A stretch of DNA of 64,000 bases, taken from Blastocatellia bacterium (GTDB lineage: Bacteria > Acidobacteriota > Blastocatellia > Pyrinomonadales > Pyrinomonadaceae). Below, one piece after another: positions 34,378 to 42,780 of this stretch. The stretch is from assembly GCA_016789265.1 (NCBI GenBank), contig JAEUQK010000022.1, positions 47,776 to 111,775 on the forward strand, in the 5' to 3' direction. A program made the translations under genes and the position numbers. Each line of letters opens with the position of its first letter. Position 1 is the stretch's first letter. A model generated the notes under the pieces. It worked only from the letters and a program-made list of their open reading frames with translations. It did not search any database and was not told the origin of the DNA.

Positions 34378-36528
34378 ATGAAGAAATCCTTTCTTACGTT
34401 CCTTTTCACCTTAACTTTTGCCGTTTTTTTGCACGCTGCCGAACCACAGATCTGGTCTGTGAACTCGCGCTCTGACGTGATGCGTGGGGATGCCCGAAGT
34501 GTTTCGGTCGATGCGAACGGAAACATCACTCCAGCACCAAGATCGACCGAGATCTACAAGACCGAACAACCATACGTCTGGTCAAGTGTCGCTGATACCG
34601 TGGGAAATATTTACCTCGGAACCGGTGCGGAGGGCCGAATATACAAGGTCAGCCCGACAGGAACGGGCGCCCTATACTGTGACCTGAACGAATTGAATGT
34701 CTCGGCACTTGCGATCGGCAAGAACGGGGAGTTGTTCGCGGGAACGTCGCCGGACGGAAAGGTCTATCAGATCGATACTTCAGGAAAAGCGACTGTTTAT
34801 TTTGATCCAAAAGAAAAGTATATCTGGTCGCTCGCTGCAATGTCTGACGGCAGCCTCGCGGTCGGAACCGGCGAAGGCGGAAAGATCTACCGGGTACGTG
34901 CGGCGAACGCTGATCCGGCGGCGGCGTTGATGTTTGACACGAGCGAGACACACATCATCTCGCTTGCGGCCGACGGGTCCGGGAATCTTTTTGCCGGAAC
35001 TGACTCCAACGGTCTCGTCTTAAAATTTGGCAAGGACGGCAAACCATTTGGATTGCTTGATTCGCCGTTGCGTGAGATCCACGAGCTGGCGGTAGGACCC
35101 GATGGCTCGATCTACGCACTTGCATTGGGCGAATCGGCCTCAGTTGCAAAACCGCCTGAGCCAAATCCTTCCGCGACACCTGAGAGCCGAACAGTCACGG
35201 TGGACACGCCCAATCCATTGCAGCCTCCGGCACCGCAAAAAAGCCGATATGATCTGACCGGTGCCAAGTCGGCGGTTTACCGTATTTTTCCTGACGGCGG
35301 AAACGACATCATCTGGTCTTCTGTGACAGTTACCGGATTTTCGATCCACGCGCATCAAACCGGCAATGGCGTATTGCTCGGAACTTCTGACCGAGGCCGC
35401 ATCTTTAGCATACGAAACGACGGGAATGAGACCCTCGCGTTGCAAACCGACGCCAACCAGATATCGACCATTTTCAGCCAGGGCTCAAACCTGTACGCGA
35501 CATCAAGTAATCAGGGCAAGCTTTATAAGATCGGCCCGGAGACGGTTGCCGAGGGTGTTTACGAATCAGCGGTTCTGGATGCACGAACGACCGCGACATG
35601 GGGTAATGCCTGGTGGATCTCTGCGGGCAATGTCTCTATAGAATCGCGAAGCGGAAATTCCGAAATTCCGAATGAGACATGGAGCAGCTGGGAGGCTGTT
35701 CGCGGCGACGCATTCCGCGGAAAGATCTCGAGTCCGAAAGCACGGTTCTTTCAGTGGCGGGCGGTTCTCAGAGCCGGAACTGCATCGCTGCGCGAACTAA
35801 ATGTCGCGTTCGTTGGCCGAAATATAGCTCCGGAGATAACGTCACTTCAGATGATGCCTTCAAACGTCGGCCTCCTGGCGAACCCCCCGATCCAGATCGA
35901 CCCGAACATCGAGCTTTCGGGCTTGGAACCGCAGGCATTCGGAATAGTCATCGCACCCCAACCCCCGCGTCGCGCCTACCAGCGCGGAGCACAAGCATTT
36001 CAGTGGACCTCAGAAGACCGCAATGGCGACAAGGTAGTTTTCGACGTCTTCTTCAAAGAGAATTCAGATACGAGTTTTAAGCTGCTGAAACAAAACGTCA
36101 GCGAAAACTTCGTCACCCTTGACGGACTTTCCTTAGCAGACGGCAAATACACGATCAAGATAGTCGTTAAGGACTCGCCGTCCAATCCGGCAGGACAATA
36201 CCTCTCCGGAGAAAGGCTGAGCGAGACGTTTATCATTGATAATTCGCAACCTGTGGTAACGGTCATCGGAACGCCGCAGATATCGGGAAACAAAGCGAAA
36301 GTGATGTTCGCTGCAAGCGACAAGTCAAGCTATATTGCCAGAGCCGAATTCAGTGTTAACGGCGGCGATTGGCAAGTTGTTTATGCCGAGGACGGTATCT
36401 CTGACGGGCCCGACGAACGCTATAACGTCGAAATACCTGTTGAGTCGACCGGTGACTATTCCGTGACTCTTCGTGTCTTTGACGCCGGCGGCAATATCGG
36501 AAACGCTCGGGCGATGGTTAAAAGATGA
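34378..36528 (+). CDS. Secreted beta-propeller protein with C-terminal Ig-like region, function unknown
   Basis: A 716-residue exported protein with a signal peptide (FLTFLFTLTFAVFLHA). The first 380 residues carry repeated GNIYLGTGxxGRIYKV-type strands, as in NHL/SMP-30-like propellers. A Pro-rich linker at about 255-290 (PPEPNPSATPE) interrupts the propeller. The second half has beta-sandwich-like segments ending with VTVIGTPQISGNKAKVMFAASD and YSVTLRVFDAGGNIG, which suggest two Ig/fibronectin-like domains. No catalytic motif is seen. The stop overlaps the SDR start (ATGA). Confidence 0.75.
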   Translation: MKKSFLTFLFTLTFAVFLHAAEPQIWSVNSRSDVMRGDARSVSVDANGNITPAPRSTEIYKTEQPYVWSSVADTVGNIYLGTGAEGRIYKVSPTGTGALYCDLNELNVSALAIGKNGELFAGTSPDGKVYQIDTSGKATVYFDPKEKYIWSLAAMSDGSLAVGTGEGGKIYRVRAANADPAAALMFDTSETHIISLAADGSGNLFAGTDSNGLVLKFGKDGKPFGLLDSPLREIHELAVGPDGSIYALALGESASVAKPPEPNPSATPESRTVTVDTPNPLQPPAPQKSRYDLTGAKSAVYRIFPDGGNDIIWSSVTVTGFSIHAHQTGNGVLLGTSDRGRIFSIRNDGNETLALQTDANQISTIFSQGSNLYATSSNQGKLYKIGPETVAEGVYESAVLDARTTATWGNAWWISAGNVSIESRSGNSEIPNETWSSWEAVRGDAFRGKISSPKARFFQWRAVLRAGTASLRELNVAFVGRNIAPEITSLQMMPSNVGLLANPPIQIDPNIELSGLEPQAFGIVIAPQPPRRAYQRGAQAFQWTSEDRNGDKVVFDVFFKENSDTSFKLLKQNVSENFVTLDGLSLADGKYTIKIVVKDSPSNPAGQYLSGERLSETFIIDNSQPVVTVIGTPQISGNKAKVMFAASDKSSYIARAEFSVNGGDWQVVYAEDGISDGPDERYNVEIPVESTGDYSVTLRVFDAGGNIGNARAMVKR

Positions 36529-37361
36529 CACTAAGTTCAAAAAGCGTTGCGGTTGTTACAGGAGCGGCGTCTGGGATCGGACGAGCCCTCGCGGTTCGAT
36601 TAGCTAAGGAAATCATCGCTGGAATTGCCATCGCTGACATTAATGAAGACGGCCTTGCCGCAACAGCGTCGATGGTCGCAGAAAACGGCATTCCGGTCAC
36701 AACGCATGTGGTTGACGTGGGTGATCTCGAACAGGTCAAACAGTTTGCTTATGAGGTCTTGGAAAGGCACGCACGCGTAACGCACCTGATCAACAATGCA
36801 GGCGTAGGTTTGTTCGGCACGTTCGAACACGTCTCGATCGAGGACATCGAATGGCTGATGCGGATAAATTTCTGGGGCGTGGTGTACGGCTGCAAGGCAT
36901 TTCTGCCGACGCTGCTTGAACAGGACGATGCACACATTGTAAATATCTCAAGCGTATTCGGCTTCATAGCACCGGAAGAGCAAACCGCTTACTGTGCGTC
37001 AAAGTTTGCGGTTCGCGGATTTACAGAAAGCCTTCGGCATGAATACCGAGGGACAAACCTTTACGTTTCAAGCGTTCATCCAGGCGGCGTGCTGACGAAC
37101 ATCGCACGCAACTCAAAGATCGGTGAGAACACACCGGAAGAATGGAAACAGCAAGGAGCAAGATTTTTCGACAAAGTCGCGAAGACCTCGCCTGATGAGG
37201 CCGCGGAAACGATCGTTAAGGGAATCAAGAAAAGAAACCCTCGCATCCTTATCGGAAAGGATGCGAGGGCAATTAGTTCAATTGCAAGGCTATTTCCGAA
37301 AAACTATCTCGGCGTGATCGAACGGATCGCGGGCCACAAAATGAGCCTTCGCAAGAAGTGA
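36525..37361 (+). CDS. Short-chain dehydrogenase/reductase
   Basis: A 278-residue classical SDR. The cofactor site is VVTGAASGIGRAL, NNAGVG follows, and the catalytic residues are Ser in NISSVFGF and Tyr-Cys-Ala-Ser-Lys (AYCASKFAVRGF). The C-terminal part matches a group of SDRs acting on lipophilic substrates (RILIGKDARAISSIARLFP). An acidic residue after the second strand (IADINEDG) favours NAD over NADP. It overlaps the upstream propeller gene by four bases. The exact substrate is unknown. Confidence 0.87.
   Translation: MTLSSKSVAVVTGAASGIGRALAVRLAKEIIAGIAIADINEDGLAATASMVAENGIPVTTHVVDVGDLEQVKQFAYEVLERHARVTHLINNAGVGLFGTFEHVSIEDIEWLMRINFWGVVYGCKAFLPTLLEQDDAHIVNISSVFGFIAPEEQTAYCASKFAVRGFTESLRHEYRGTNLYVSSVHPGGVLTNIARNSKIGENTPEEWKQQGARFFDKVAKTSPDEAAETIVKGIKKRNPRILIGKDARAISSIARLFPKNYLGVIERIAGHKMSLRKK
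37238..37269 (+). other. Perfect hairpin inside the SDR coding region
   Basis: Arms of 13 bases (37238-37250 and 37257-37269) are exactly complementary around a 6-base loop, about 90 bases before the SDR stop codon. In RNA this would be a very stable stem. It encodes part of the conserved C-terminal strand, so it may be coincidental to coding or act as a 3'-end structure. Confidence 0.55.
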
Positions 37362-37937
37362 TCAGTTTTTGGGTAACGCCATCGTCTCGCCTTCATTGTT
37401 CATTTCGAGGTGACGCGTTGTATTGTCAGTCACACTTGGCGGGACAAGGTCTCCGGTTTTGTATCGCGATTCTATAGGAGTTACATACTCCGTCTGCGAC
37501 GGCGGCAACGCACTGCCCCGCCTGCTCTGACCGATCATATTTCCCGCTGCATACGAAAATCCAACCTGGTTCTGAGACATTCGTCTAGATTTAAGAAGAT
37601 CCGAGATTCCCTTGGCAAGGAACGTGAACGCCGGAAACAGCAACGCCCACCACCACGCTTTGCCGCCCGCGACTCCGGTGATCAACAATGCCATCGATAC
37701 GATGAGGAAACCAATGCCCGATACAACAGATCGGATGGCGTCGCCATAAACTTCGTTGGGATCCGAACGGCGACGGGCCTCTTTTACCGGGTCACGCTTA
37801 CCGCAGTCAGCGTCTCCACCGAGTTTTGCCGAAAGTCCTCCGCTCAAGGCAAGCCCCACATCGCCCAGATCTACCCCGCAGCTTCGGCAGAATTTACCGT
37901 TATCAGGATTTTCTGTTCCGCATTTTGGACAAAACAT
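37362..37937 (-). CDS. Zinc-ribbon membrane-associated protein
   Basis: A 191-residue protein. It starts with a double-CxxC zinc ribbon (FCPKCGTENPDNGKFCRSCG) and has a hydrophobic hairpin of two membrane segments at about 70-115 (VVSGIGFLIVSMALLITGVAGGKAWWWALLFP). The C-terminal 75 residues are polar and look disordered. Such zinc-ribbon/DUF proteins are widespread and not characterised. It begins two bases downstream of rlmB on the same strand, so the two are cotranscribed. Confidence 0.75.
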   Translation of the reverse strand: MFCPKCGTENPDNGKFCRSCGVDLGDVGLALSGGLSAKLGGDADCGKRDPVKEARRRSDPNEVYGDAIRSVVSGIGFLIVSMALLITGVAGGKAWWWALLFPAFTFLAKGISDLLKSRRMSQNQVGFSYAAGNMIGQSRRGSALPPSQTEYVTPIESRYKTGDLVPPSVTDNTTRHLEMNNEGETMALPKN

Positions 37938-37939
37938 AA

Positions 37940-38785
37940 TTACTTCGATCCTTTTTGCTCTCTTTGCCGTCTGGCTTCAAACAATACTACGCCCGCCGCG
38001 ACCGATACGTTCAGGGATTCTATTCTTCCATACATCGGGATTTTTACCAATGCGTCACAATTCTCCGCCACCAAACGATGCAGCCCCGAACCTTCCGAAC
38101 CGAGCACCAGCGCGGACGGCTGTGTCCAGTCCCAGTCGCTGTAATTCATATCCGCGTCACCGCTTGTCCCAACGACCCAGATACTCTGCGACTTAAGATC
38201 GTCGATCAATCTGTTTAGATTGGTCACTTTCGCGACCCGTACGTGTTCGATCGCACCCGCGGAAGACTTCGCCACCGTCTCGTTTAGCCCGACCGCGCGT
38301 CGTTCCGGCAGAAATACTCCATCGGCCCCAGCACATTCCACGGTCCGAAGTATCGCCCCGAGATTTCGCGGGTCTTCAACGCCGTCAAGAAGGACAAGCA
38401 ATGCCGCGCCCTTGATCGAATCCAGTATTTCATCCGCCGAAACATAATCTGCCGCGGCCGAAAACGCGATCACCCCCTGGTGATTTACGTCGTGGCCGAC
38501 TATCCGTTCAAGCCGATCGCGAGAGATCCGATCAATGACGATATGATGTTCTCGCGCGAGTTCGAAGACTTCCAACAGCCGATGGGCACGGATACCTTCC
38601 GCGATAACGAGCTTTTGTATTCGCCGGCTATTAGACCGCAAAGCTTCCAGCACCGGAAGAACCCCGAAGATTAACCCAGGCGCAGGTTCCGAACTCACGG
38701 ACCGCGTCTCGTGAGATCTTTGTCGCTTTCTCGGCTCGTCGCTTCGCGGACTTTCCCGACGGACGCTCTTCTGGTCACGTTTCAT
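37940..38785 (-). CDS. rlmB: SpoU-family 23S rRNA 2'-O-methyltransferase (RlmB-like)
   Basis: A 281-residue SPOUT-class methyltransferase that modifies the ribose of a guanosine in 23S rRNA (G2251 in E. coli numbering). The substrate-binding domain starts at FGVLPVLEALRS; the three SpoU motifs are LVLLDGVEDPRNLGAILRT, VLGSEGSGLHRLV and IPMYGRIESLNVSVAAGVVLFEA. The first 35 residues are a basic, disordered-looking leader rich in Arg and Ser. The start overlaps the upstream stop (ATGA). Related TrmH or RlmB-like enzymes share these motifs, so target choice is from family similarity. Confidence 0.88.
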   Translation of the reverse strand: MKRDQKSVRRESPRSDEPRKRQRSHETRSVSSEPAPGLIFGVLPVLEALRSNSRRIQKLVIAEGIRAHRLLEVFELAREHHIVIDRISRDRLERIVGHDVNHQGVIAFSAAADYVSADEILDSIKGAALLVLLDGVEDPRNLGAILRTVECAGADGVFLPERRAVGLNETVAKSSAGAIEHVRVAKVTNLNRLIDDLKSQSIWVVGTSGDADMNYSDWDWTQPSALVLGSEGSGLHRLVAENCDALVKIPMYGRIESLNVSVAAGVVLFEARRQREQKGSK

Positions 38786-39780
38786 AAACTAAGCCGCAAC
38801 AGTCTTGAGTACCTCGTAAACTGGTCTTCATTGCTCGAAGCTGCGCCCTTTGAGACTGACAGCCCGAAGCCGGACCGCTGCACGCCTTTTGATTCGCTGC
38901 GAATGGTACACGGCCACACATGATCGAGCACTGTCCGTTTTCTTTGGTAATCACCGATGAGGACAGCGTCCTCGTTCACCGCGCACAGCTTCTCGACCAA
39001 CGTCTTAAGATTGTCGGCGGCGAGAAGTGATTTATCTTCGCCCAAGACGGAAAAATCAAAACCGGAAGTAAGAATTCGGAAACCTCTGAGATCGCCATCG
39101 AAATAGATATCAGCAACTCCCGTATCCGCCGTTACGATGGAATCATCGATGCCGAGGTATTTCCCTTTTTTCTTTTTTAGCTGTATTTCGGATCGGGTCT
39201 CAACGATCGATCCAGTGACCACCAACATCAATTTGCCCGCAGGAAACTCGACCGTTTCGTTAGAATTGAACGTAATGACCTGCAGGCTTGCTTCAGAGAT
39301 CGCGATCGACCTTAGCCTCACAGGCAATGAATGAACGCCTAGGTCTTCATCGCTCACCATTTTGATATCTGCACCCGCTGTTTCCAGTTGCTCGCCAATT
39401 ATTTTGGCAGCAGCTTCAGTCGCGACGCGTGTGATTGGAGTCGGTGTTTGAAATTCTCCAATTCGCTTTACACTTTTGCCTTCCAAACCTAACTTCGAAA
39501 GTTGCAGTTCCGCTTCCTCGGACAAACTCGAATTCAAAAGAACGATGTTTATCCCGTTCTCCCAGGCCTCGAGTTCCCTCGCTCTCAGGCCTTCAAGATC
39601 AACTGTTTCGCCAGCCCCTTCAAGAGTGGTGCCGCAATAGATACACTCAAAACGATTCGGAGCGTTCGACCGGCCGCATTTCCTACACGTTAATAGTTCT
39701 GCAGCACCGTAGCCCACGGGTTCCGAACGAACCGGAACGCCGTCCACCTCTTCGATCATGTTATTCGGATCTGACGTCAT
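38782..39780 (-). CDS. Zinc-ribbon protein of unknown function
   Basis: The chosen start at 39780 gives 332 residues; a longer frame to 39933 adds 51 residues with no family look. The N-terminal zinc ribbon is CRKCGRSNAPNRFECIYCG. The rest alternates strands and helices, with a mid-section SLPVRLRSIAISEASLQVITF and RSEIQLKKKKGKYLGIDDSIV. The C-terminal half ends FTRYSRLLRLSL. It may bind nucleic acid or protein through the ribbon. Its stop overlaps rlmB by four bases, tying it to rRNA modification by position only. Confidence 0.65.
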   Translation of the reverse strand: MTSDPNNMIEEVDGVPVRSEPVGYGAAELLTCRKCGRSNAPNRFECIYCGTTLEGAGETVDLEGLRARELEAWENGINIVLLNSSLSEEAELQLSKLGLEGKSVKRIGEFQTPTPITRVATEAAAKIIGEQLETAGADIKMVSDEDLGVHSLPVRLRSIAISEASLQVITFNSNETVEFPAGKLMLVVTGSIVETRSEIQLKKKKGKYLGIDDSIVTADTGVADIYFDGDLRGFRILTSGFDFSVLGEDKSLLAADNLKTLVEKLCAVNEDAVLIGDYQRKRTVLDHVWPCTIRSESKGVQRSGFGLSVSKGAASSNEDQFTRYSRLLRLSL

Positions 39781-40070
39781 TCCTCTTGAAAAACAACCGA
39801 TTTTAACATTTCGAATCTGAAATTGCTTGACCGAATCGCGATCACGATGCAAACTTATCGCTAGGCCAATTAGCGGTATGGTGACTCGATTCGATAGGAA
39901 GTTATTGTATTTGACCACTTTTTTGAAAGTCATTTGGGAAACTTTTAACGTAGAAGACAGGCCTCTTTTTTCTGTTCTCTTTAGATCTCAGTAATAGGAC
40001 AAACTAGGCTTCCCTGCCCGAATCGTTTACTGCATCGCGAACCGCCATTGAAATTAGTGGGGTTAATACA

Positions 40071-40784
40071 ATGCAGTTCGATACGACTACGAGTTCGTCG
40101 TGGAAATTTGGCCATCGCGGCCGTGTCGCTGTTTTTATCGACGGCAACAATCTTTTTCACGCAGCAAGGTTTCATAACATAGATATCGATTACAACAAGC
40201 TGCTTCGCATCCTTTTGGGTGACGGGCGACTTCTACGTGCGTTTTTCTACACCGGTGTCGATGTTGGCGCAGAACGACAGCAGGGATTTCTTCTCTGGAT
40301 GCGCCGAAATGGATTTCGCGTGGTCCAAAAGGAATTGAAGACCTTTTACGATGGAACGCGAAAGGCCAATCTCGACGTTGAGATCGCGGTAGATATGTTA
40401 AGCCTGGCTGGACGTTACGACACCGCGGTATTGGTTTCGGGCGACGAGGACTTCGTATATGCGATCAATGCCGTCGCCTATAAGGGCTGCCGTGTAGAGG
40501 TTGCCGGTTTTCGTTCTAACACCGCACCACGCTTGATCGACGTCGCTGATTTTTTCATAGATCTTGGTGACATTGCCGATCTTATCCGAAAAGACATCTC
40601 GCAAACGAACGAATTCGAGATACCGTCATTTGTCCCGCCCGGCGACAGCCCTTCGCCGGAAATACTTCGTCAGCAAACACGCGACAACATTACCCGGATC
40701 CACCGAAGCAATCCGCCGCAGATATTTTCGGATGACGAGCCGGAGGTTCGCACGGATATGGTTCGAGTCCGCGACGACCAATGA
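40071..40784 (+). CDS. NYN-domain protein (LabA/DUF88-like)
   Basis: A 237-residue protein with a PIN-like NYN nuclease fold. The conserved acidic residues appear in VFIDGNNLFHAA near residue 24, EIAVDMLSL, and VSGDEDFVYAI; these form the metal site expected of an RNA-cleaving enzyme. The region GFRSNTAPRLIDVADFFIDL is typical of LabA-type proteins. The C-terminal 60 residues are polar and probably disordered. It overlaps the DUF2203 gene by four bases, so they are made together. The target RNA is unknown. Confidence 0.85.
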   Translation: MQFDTTTSSSWKFGHRGRVAVFIDGNNLFHAARFHNIDIDYNKLLRILLGDGRLLRAFFYTGVDVGAERQQGFLLWMRRNGFRVVQKELKTFYDGTRKANLDVEIAVDMLSLAGRYDTAVLVSGDEDFVYAINAVAYKGCRVEVAGFRSNTAPRLIDVADFFIDLGDIADLIRKDISQTNEFEIPSFVPPGDSPSPEILRQQTRDNITRIHRSNPPQIFSDDEPEVRTDMVRVRDDQ

Positions 40785-41155
40785 AGATATTTACACTCGA
40801 GGAAGCTAACGAACTTATTCCGGAAATGCGCCGAAGGCTGCAGCGGCTTCAACAGCTCTACTCCGCGATCGGAGAAATGCGGGAATCAGCGAAAGCTGCC
40901 GCATCGTCGAGCGAATTCGGCGGCGGTATGAAAGGCGGTTCGGGATATGTTCGCTCGCTTTACGAGGTCGGAAAGATCACGACCGAAATTCACGATGCCG
41001 GAGTTCAGTTGAAGGACTATGAACGCGGGCTCATCGATTTTCCGACGATGCGGGGCGGTCGAATGGTCCTACTTTGCTGGCAGCTCGACGAAGGCGACCA
41101 GATCGAATGGTGGCATGACACGGAAGCTGGATTCGCGGGCCGACAGCGTTTATAA
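40781..41155 (+). CDS. DUF2203 family protein
   Basis: A 124-residue, mostly helical protein. It matches the DUF2203 pattern: FTLEEANELIPEMRRRL at the start, a long helix pair, and the end motif GRMVLLCWQLDEGDQIEWWHDTEAGFAGRQ. No biochemical role is established for the family. It is translationally coupled to an NYN nuclease gene here, which suggests a shared RNA- or division-related process. Confidence 0.87.
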   Translation: MKIFTLEEANELIPEMRRRLQRLQQLYSAIGEMRESAKAAASSSEFGGGMKGGSGYVRSLYEVGKITTEIHDAGVQLKDYERGLIDFPTMRGGRMVLLCWQLDEGDQIEWWHDTEAGFAGRQRL

Positions 41156-41264
41156 GTTTATTCGATCAGGACCATTAATTTATTGTAAACTCTTTGTTTT
41201 CAATCTTTCAGCGCTTTTTGAATATTAAGTTGGCGTAAGCGCCTTGATTTTGTGCGCTTTACTG

Positions 41265-41292
41265 TTGACTAGTTAAAGTAAATTCTGATATT
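41265..41292 (+). promoter_or_regulatory. Possible promoter of the RDD protein gene
   Basis: TTGACT (41265-41270) lies 16 bases from GATATT (41287-41292), 60 bases before the start codon. The -35 box is good and the -10 box is weak. Confidence 0.35.
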
Positions 41293-41351
41293 CTTGGCAA
41301 AATTTGGCCACCCGCGCCTATCTGTAAACCTTTTACAATTTGGATCTGCCT

Positions 41352-42689
41352 ATGATGTGCCCGGTTTGTAAACGCGAACTCGCACCTACACTTTCAATTT
41401 GCTTCACCTGTGGTGCAATGGTGAACGACACGGTCAGGGAAGAGTTGCAGGCGAAGATAGAGCGTATATCGGGACCGCTTGAGCGCAAGCCATCGCCAAT
41501 CATCTCAAACAAGATCCCCGAACTGGACGAATTGACGCATGAGATGCCTGCAGCTCCAGCGAAACCCATTGAGACAACTCAGGAAAGGTCACCAAAGTCC
41601 GCTCGTACGGAGACGATTGAGTTTCGCGGTAAAAATACCAGCCCGACTCTGGTAGGCTTTCAGCCGAAAAGCAATACGGTGCCGGACTGGCGGCTGCAGC
41701 TTCAGAATTCGGTCCGGCAACGCAAGAGTGATGCGCCGCCTTCCTCTCCGACCGGCGTCGGTTCACAACCTGTAATTCAAAGACAACTCGTCACGAACGG
41801 GGCGAATGCCATAAAGGCCCAATTCGTCGAGGATCCCGCGGCTTCCGATCACGCAAATCCTCGCATCGCAAATGCCTTGAAGCGTATCGAAGATTCGCGT
41901 AGGCGCTATTTACCCGGAGACAGGCACGGGACAGCGGCAGTTCCCGCAAAAGAACAGCCCCAAAGAGCGTACCCGTTCAATGTGGTTGCACGTTCAAACG
42001 AGACGACTCCGGCCCCGAGCGCTCCGCAGGCAACGGTAAACGCGCCGCCGAAACCGAGACTTGTCTCGTCGATGCGTATCGAAAAGAAGAAGTACGATAC
42101 GAATAAATTGCCAACTCTTCATGTCACCAATCCCGAGGTGGAATCTTCGCCGATCACGGCGCCAGACGAACATTTGTCGATTTCTCTGAGGGTGCCGGCG
42201 GCAGAGATCGCCCCGACAATTGAACAGGCTGAGATCGAGTTTCCGATGGTTGAGGAAACTGGATTCGCTGATGATATTGATGATCTGGCACCGCATTCGT
42301 CCCGTTTTCTCGCAGGTCTGTTCGACATGATCATTGGCGGTTTTGTTACCGCGATCATTCTGTCGCCGCTCTTTGTTTCAGGTCGGCCCTTGTTTACGAT
42401 CGCGGGTGTTTTGGCTATTGCTGCGACTTTTGGGATAGTGATGTTCATATACCTCACGCTTGCGGTCGGACTTCGCGGCCGGACCCTTGGAATGAGGTTA
42501 TTTTCACTTGAGATCGTCGATGCTGAAGAGAACGAATACCCTACACTTCACCAGGCTGCCGTGAACTCAGCAGTTTTCCTACTTACCCTTCCGTTGTTAG
42601 GGATCGGTTTTGTTCCGGCGTTCGTCAACGAGGAACGTCGTGCAGCACACGATCTTGTTTCGGGAACGATTCTCGTAAAAGAGATCTGA
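41352..42689 (+). CDS. RDD-family membrane protein with N-terminal zinc ribbon
   Basis: From the ATG at 41352 the protein has 445 residues; a TTG four codons upstream is possible. It starts with a zinc-ribbon pair (MMCPVCKRELAPTLSICFTCG). The next 290 residues are Pro/Ser/Ala-rich and likely disordered. The last 140 residues form an RDD domain with three membrane spans (HSSRFLAGLFDMIIGGFVTAIIL, FTIAGVLAIAATFGIVMFIYL, ALSSAVFLLTLPLL-like). RDD proteins are thought to be transporters or membrane anchors. The ribbon and linker suggest protein interactions at the cytoplasmic face. Confidence 0.8.
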   Translation: MMCPVCKRELAPTLSICFTCGAMVNDTVREELQAKIERISGPLERKPSPIISNKIPELDELTHEMPAAPAKPIETTQERSPKSARTETIEFRGKNTSPTLVGFQPKSNTVPDWRLQLQNSVRQRKSDAPPSSPTGVGSQPVIQRQLVTNGANAIKAQFVEDPAASDHANPRIANALKRIEDSRRRYLPGDRHGTAAVPAKEQPQRAYPFNVVARSNETTPAPSAPQATVNAPPKPRLVSSMRIEKKKYDTNKLPTLHVTNPEVESSPITAPDEHLSISLRVPAAEIAPTIEQAEIEFPMVEETGFADDIDDLAPHSSRFLAGLFDMIIGGFVTAIILSPLFVSGRPLFTIAGVLAIAATFGIVMFIYLTLAVGLRGRTLGMRLFSLEIVDAEENEYPTLHQAAVNSAVFLLTLPLLGIGFVPAFVNEERRAAHDLVSGTILVKEI

Positions 42690-42780
42690 ACCATTAGTTT
42701 GCTTACGCCTTTTGCCGCCTCGTCCGGAGCCACCCGAATGGCTCTGGACTTTTTCGTTTGCGAAACTAGACTCTAAACTT

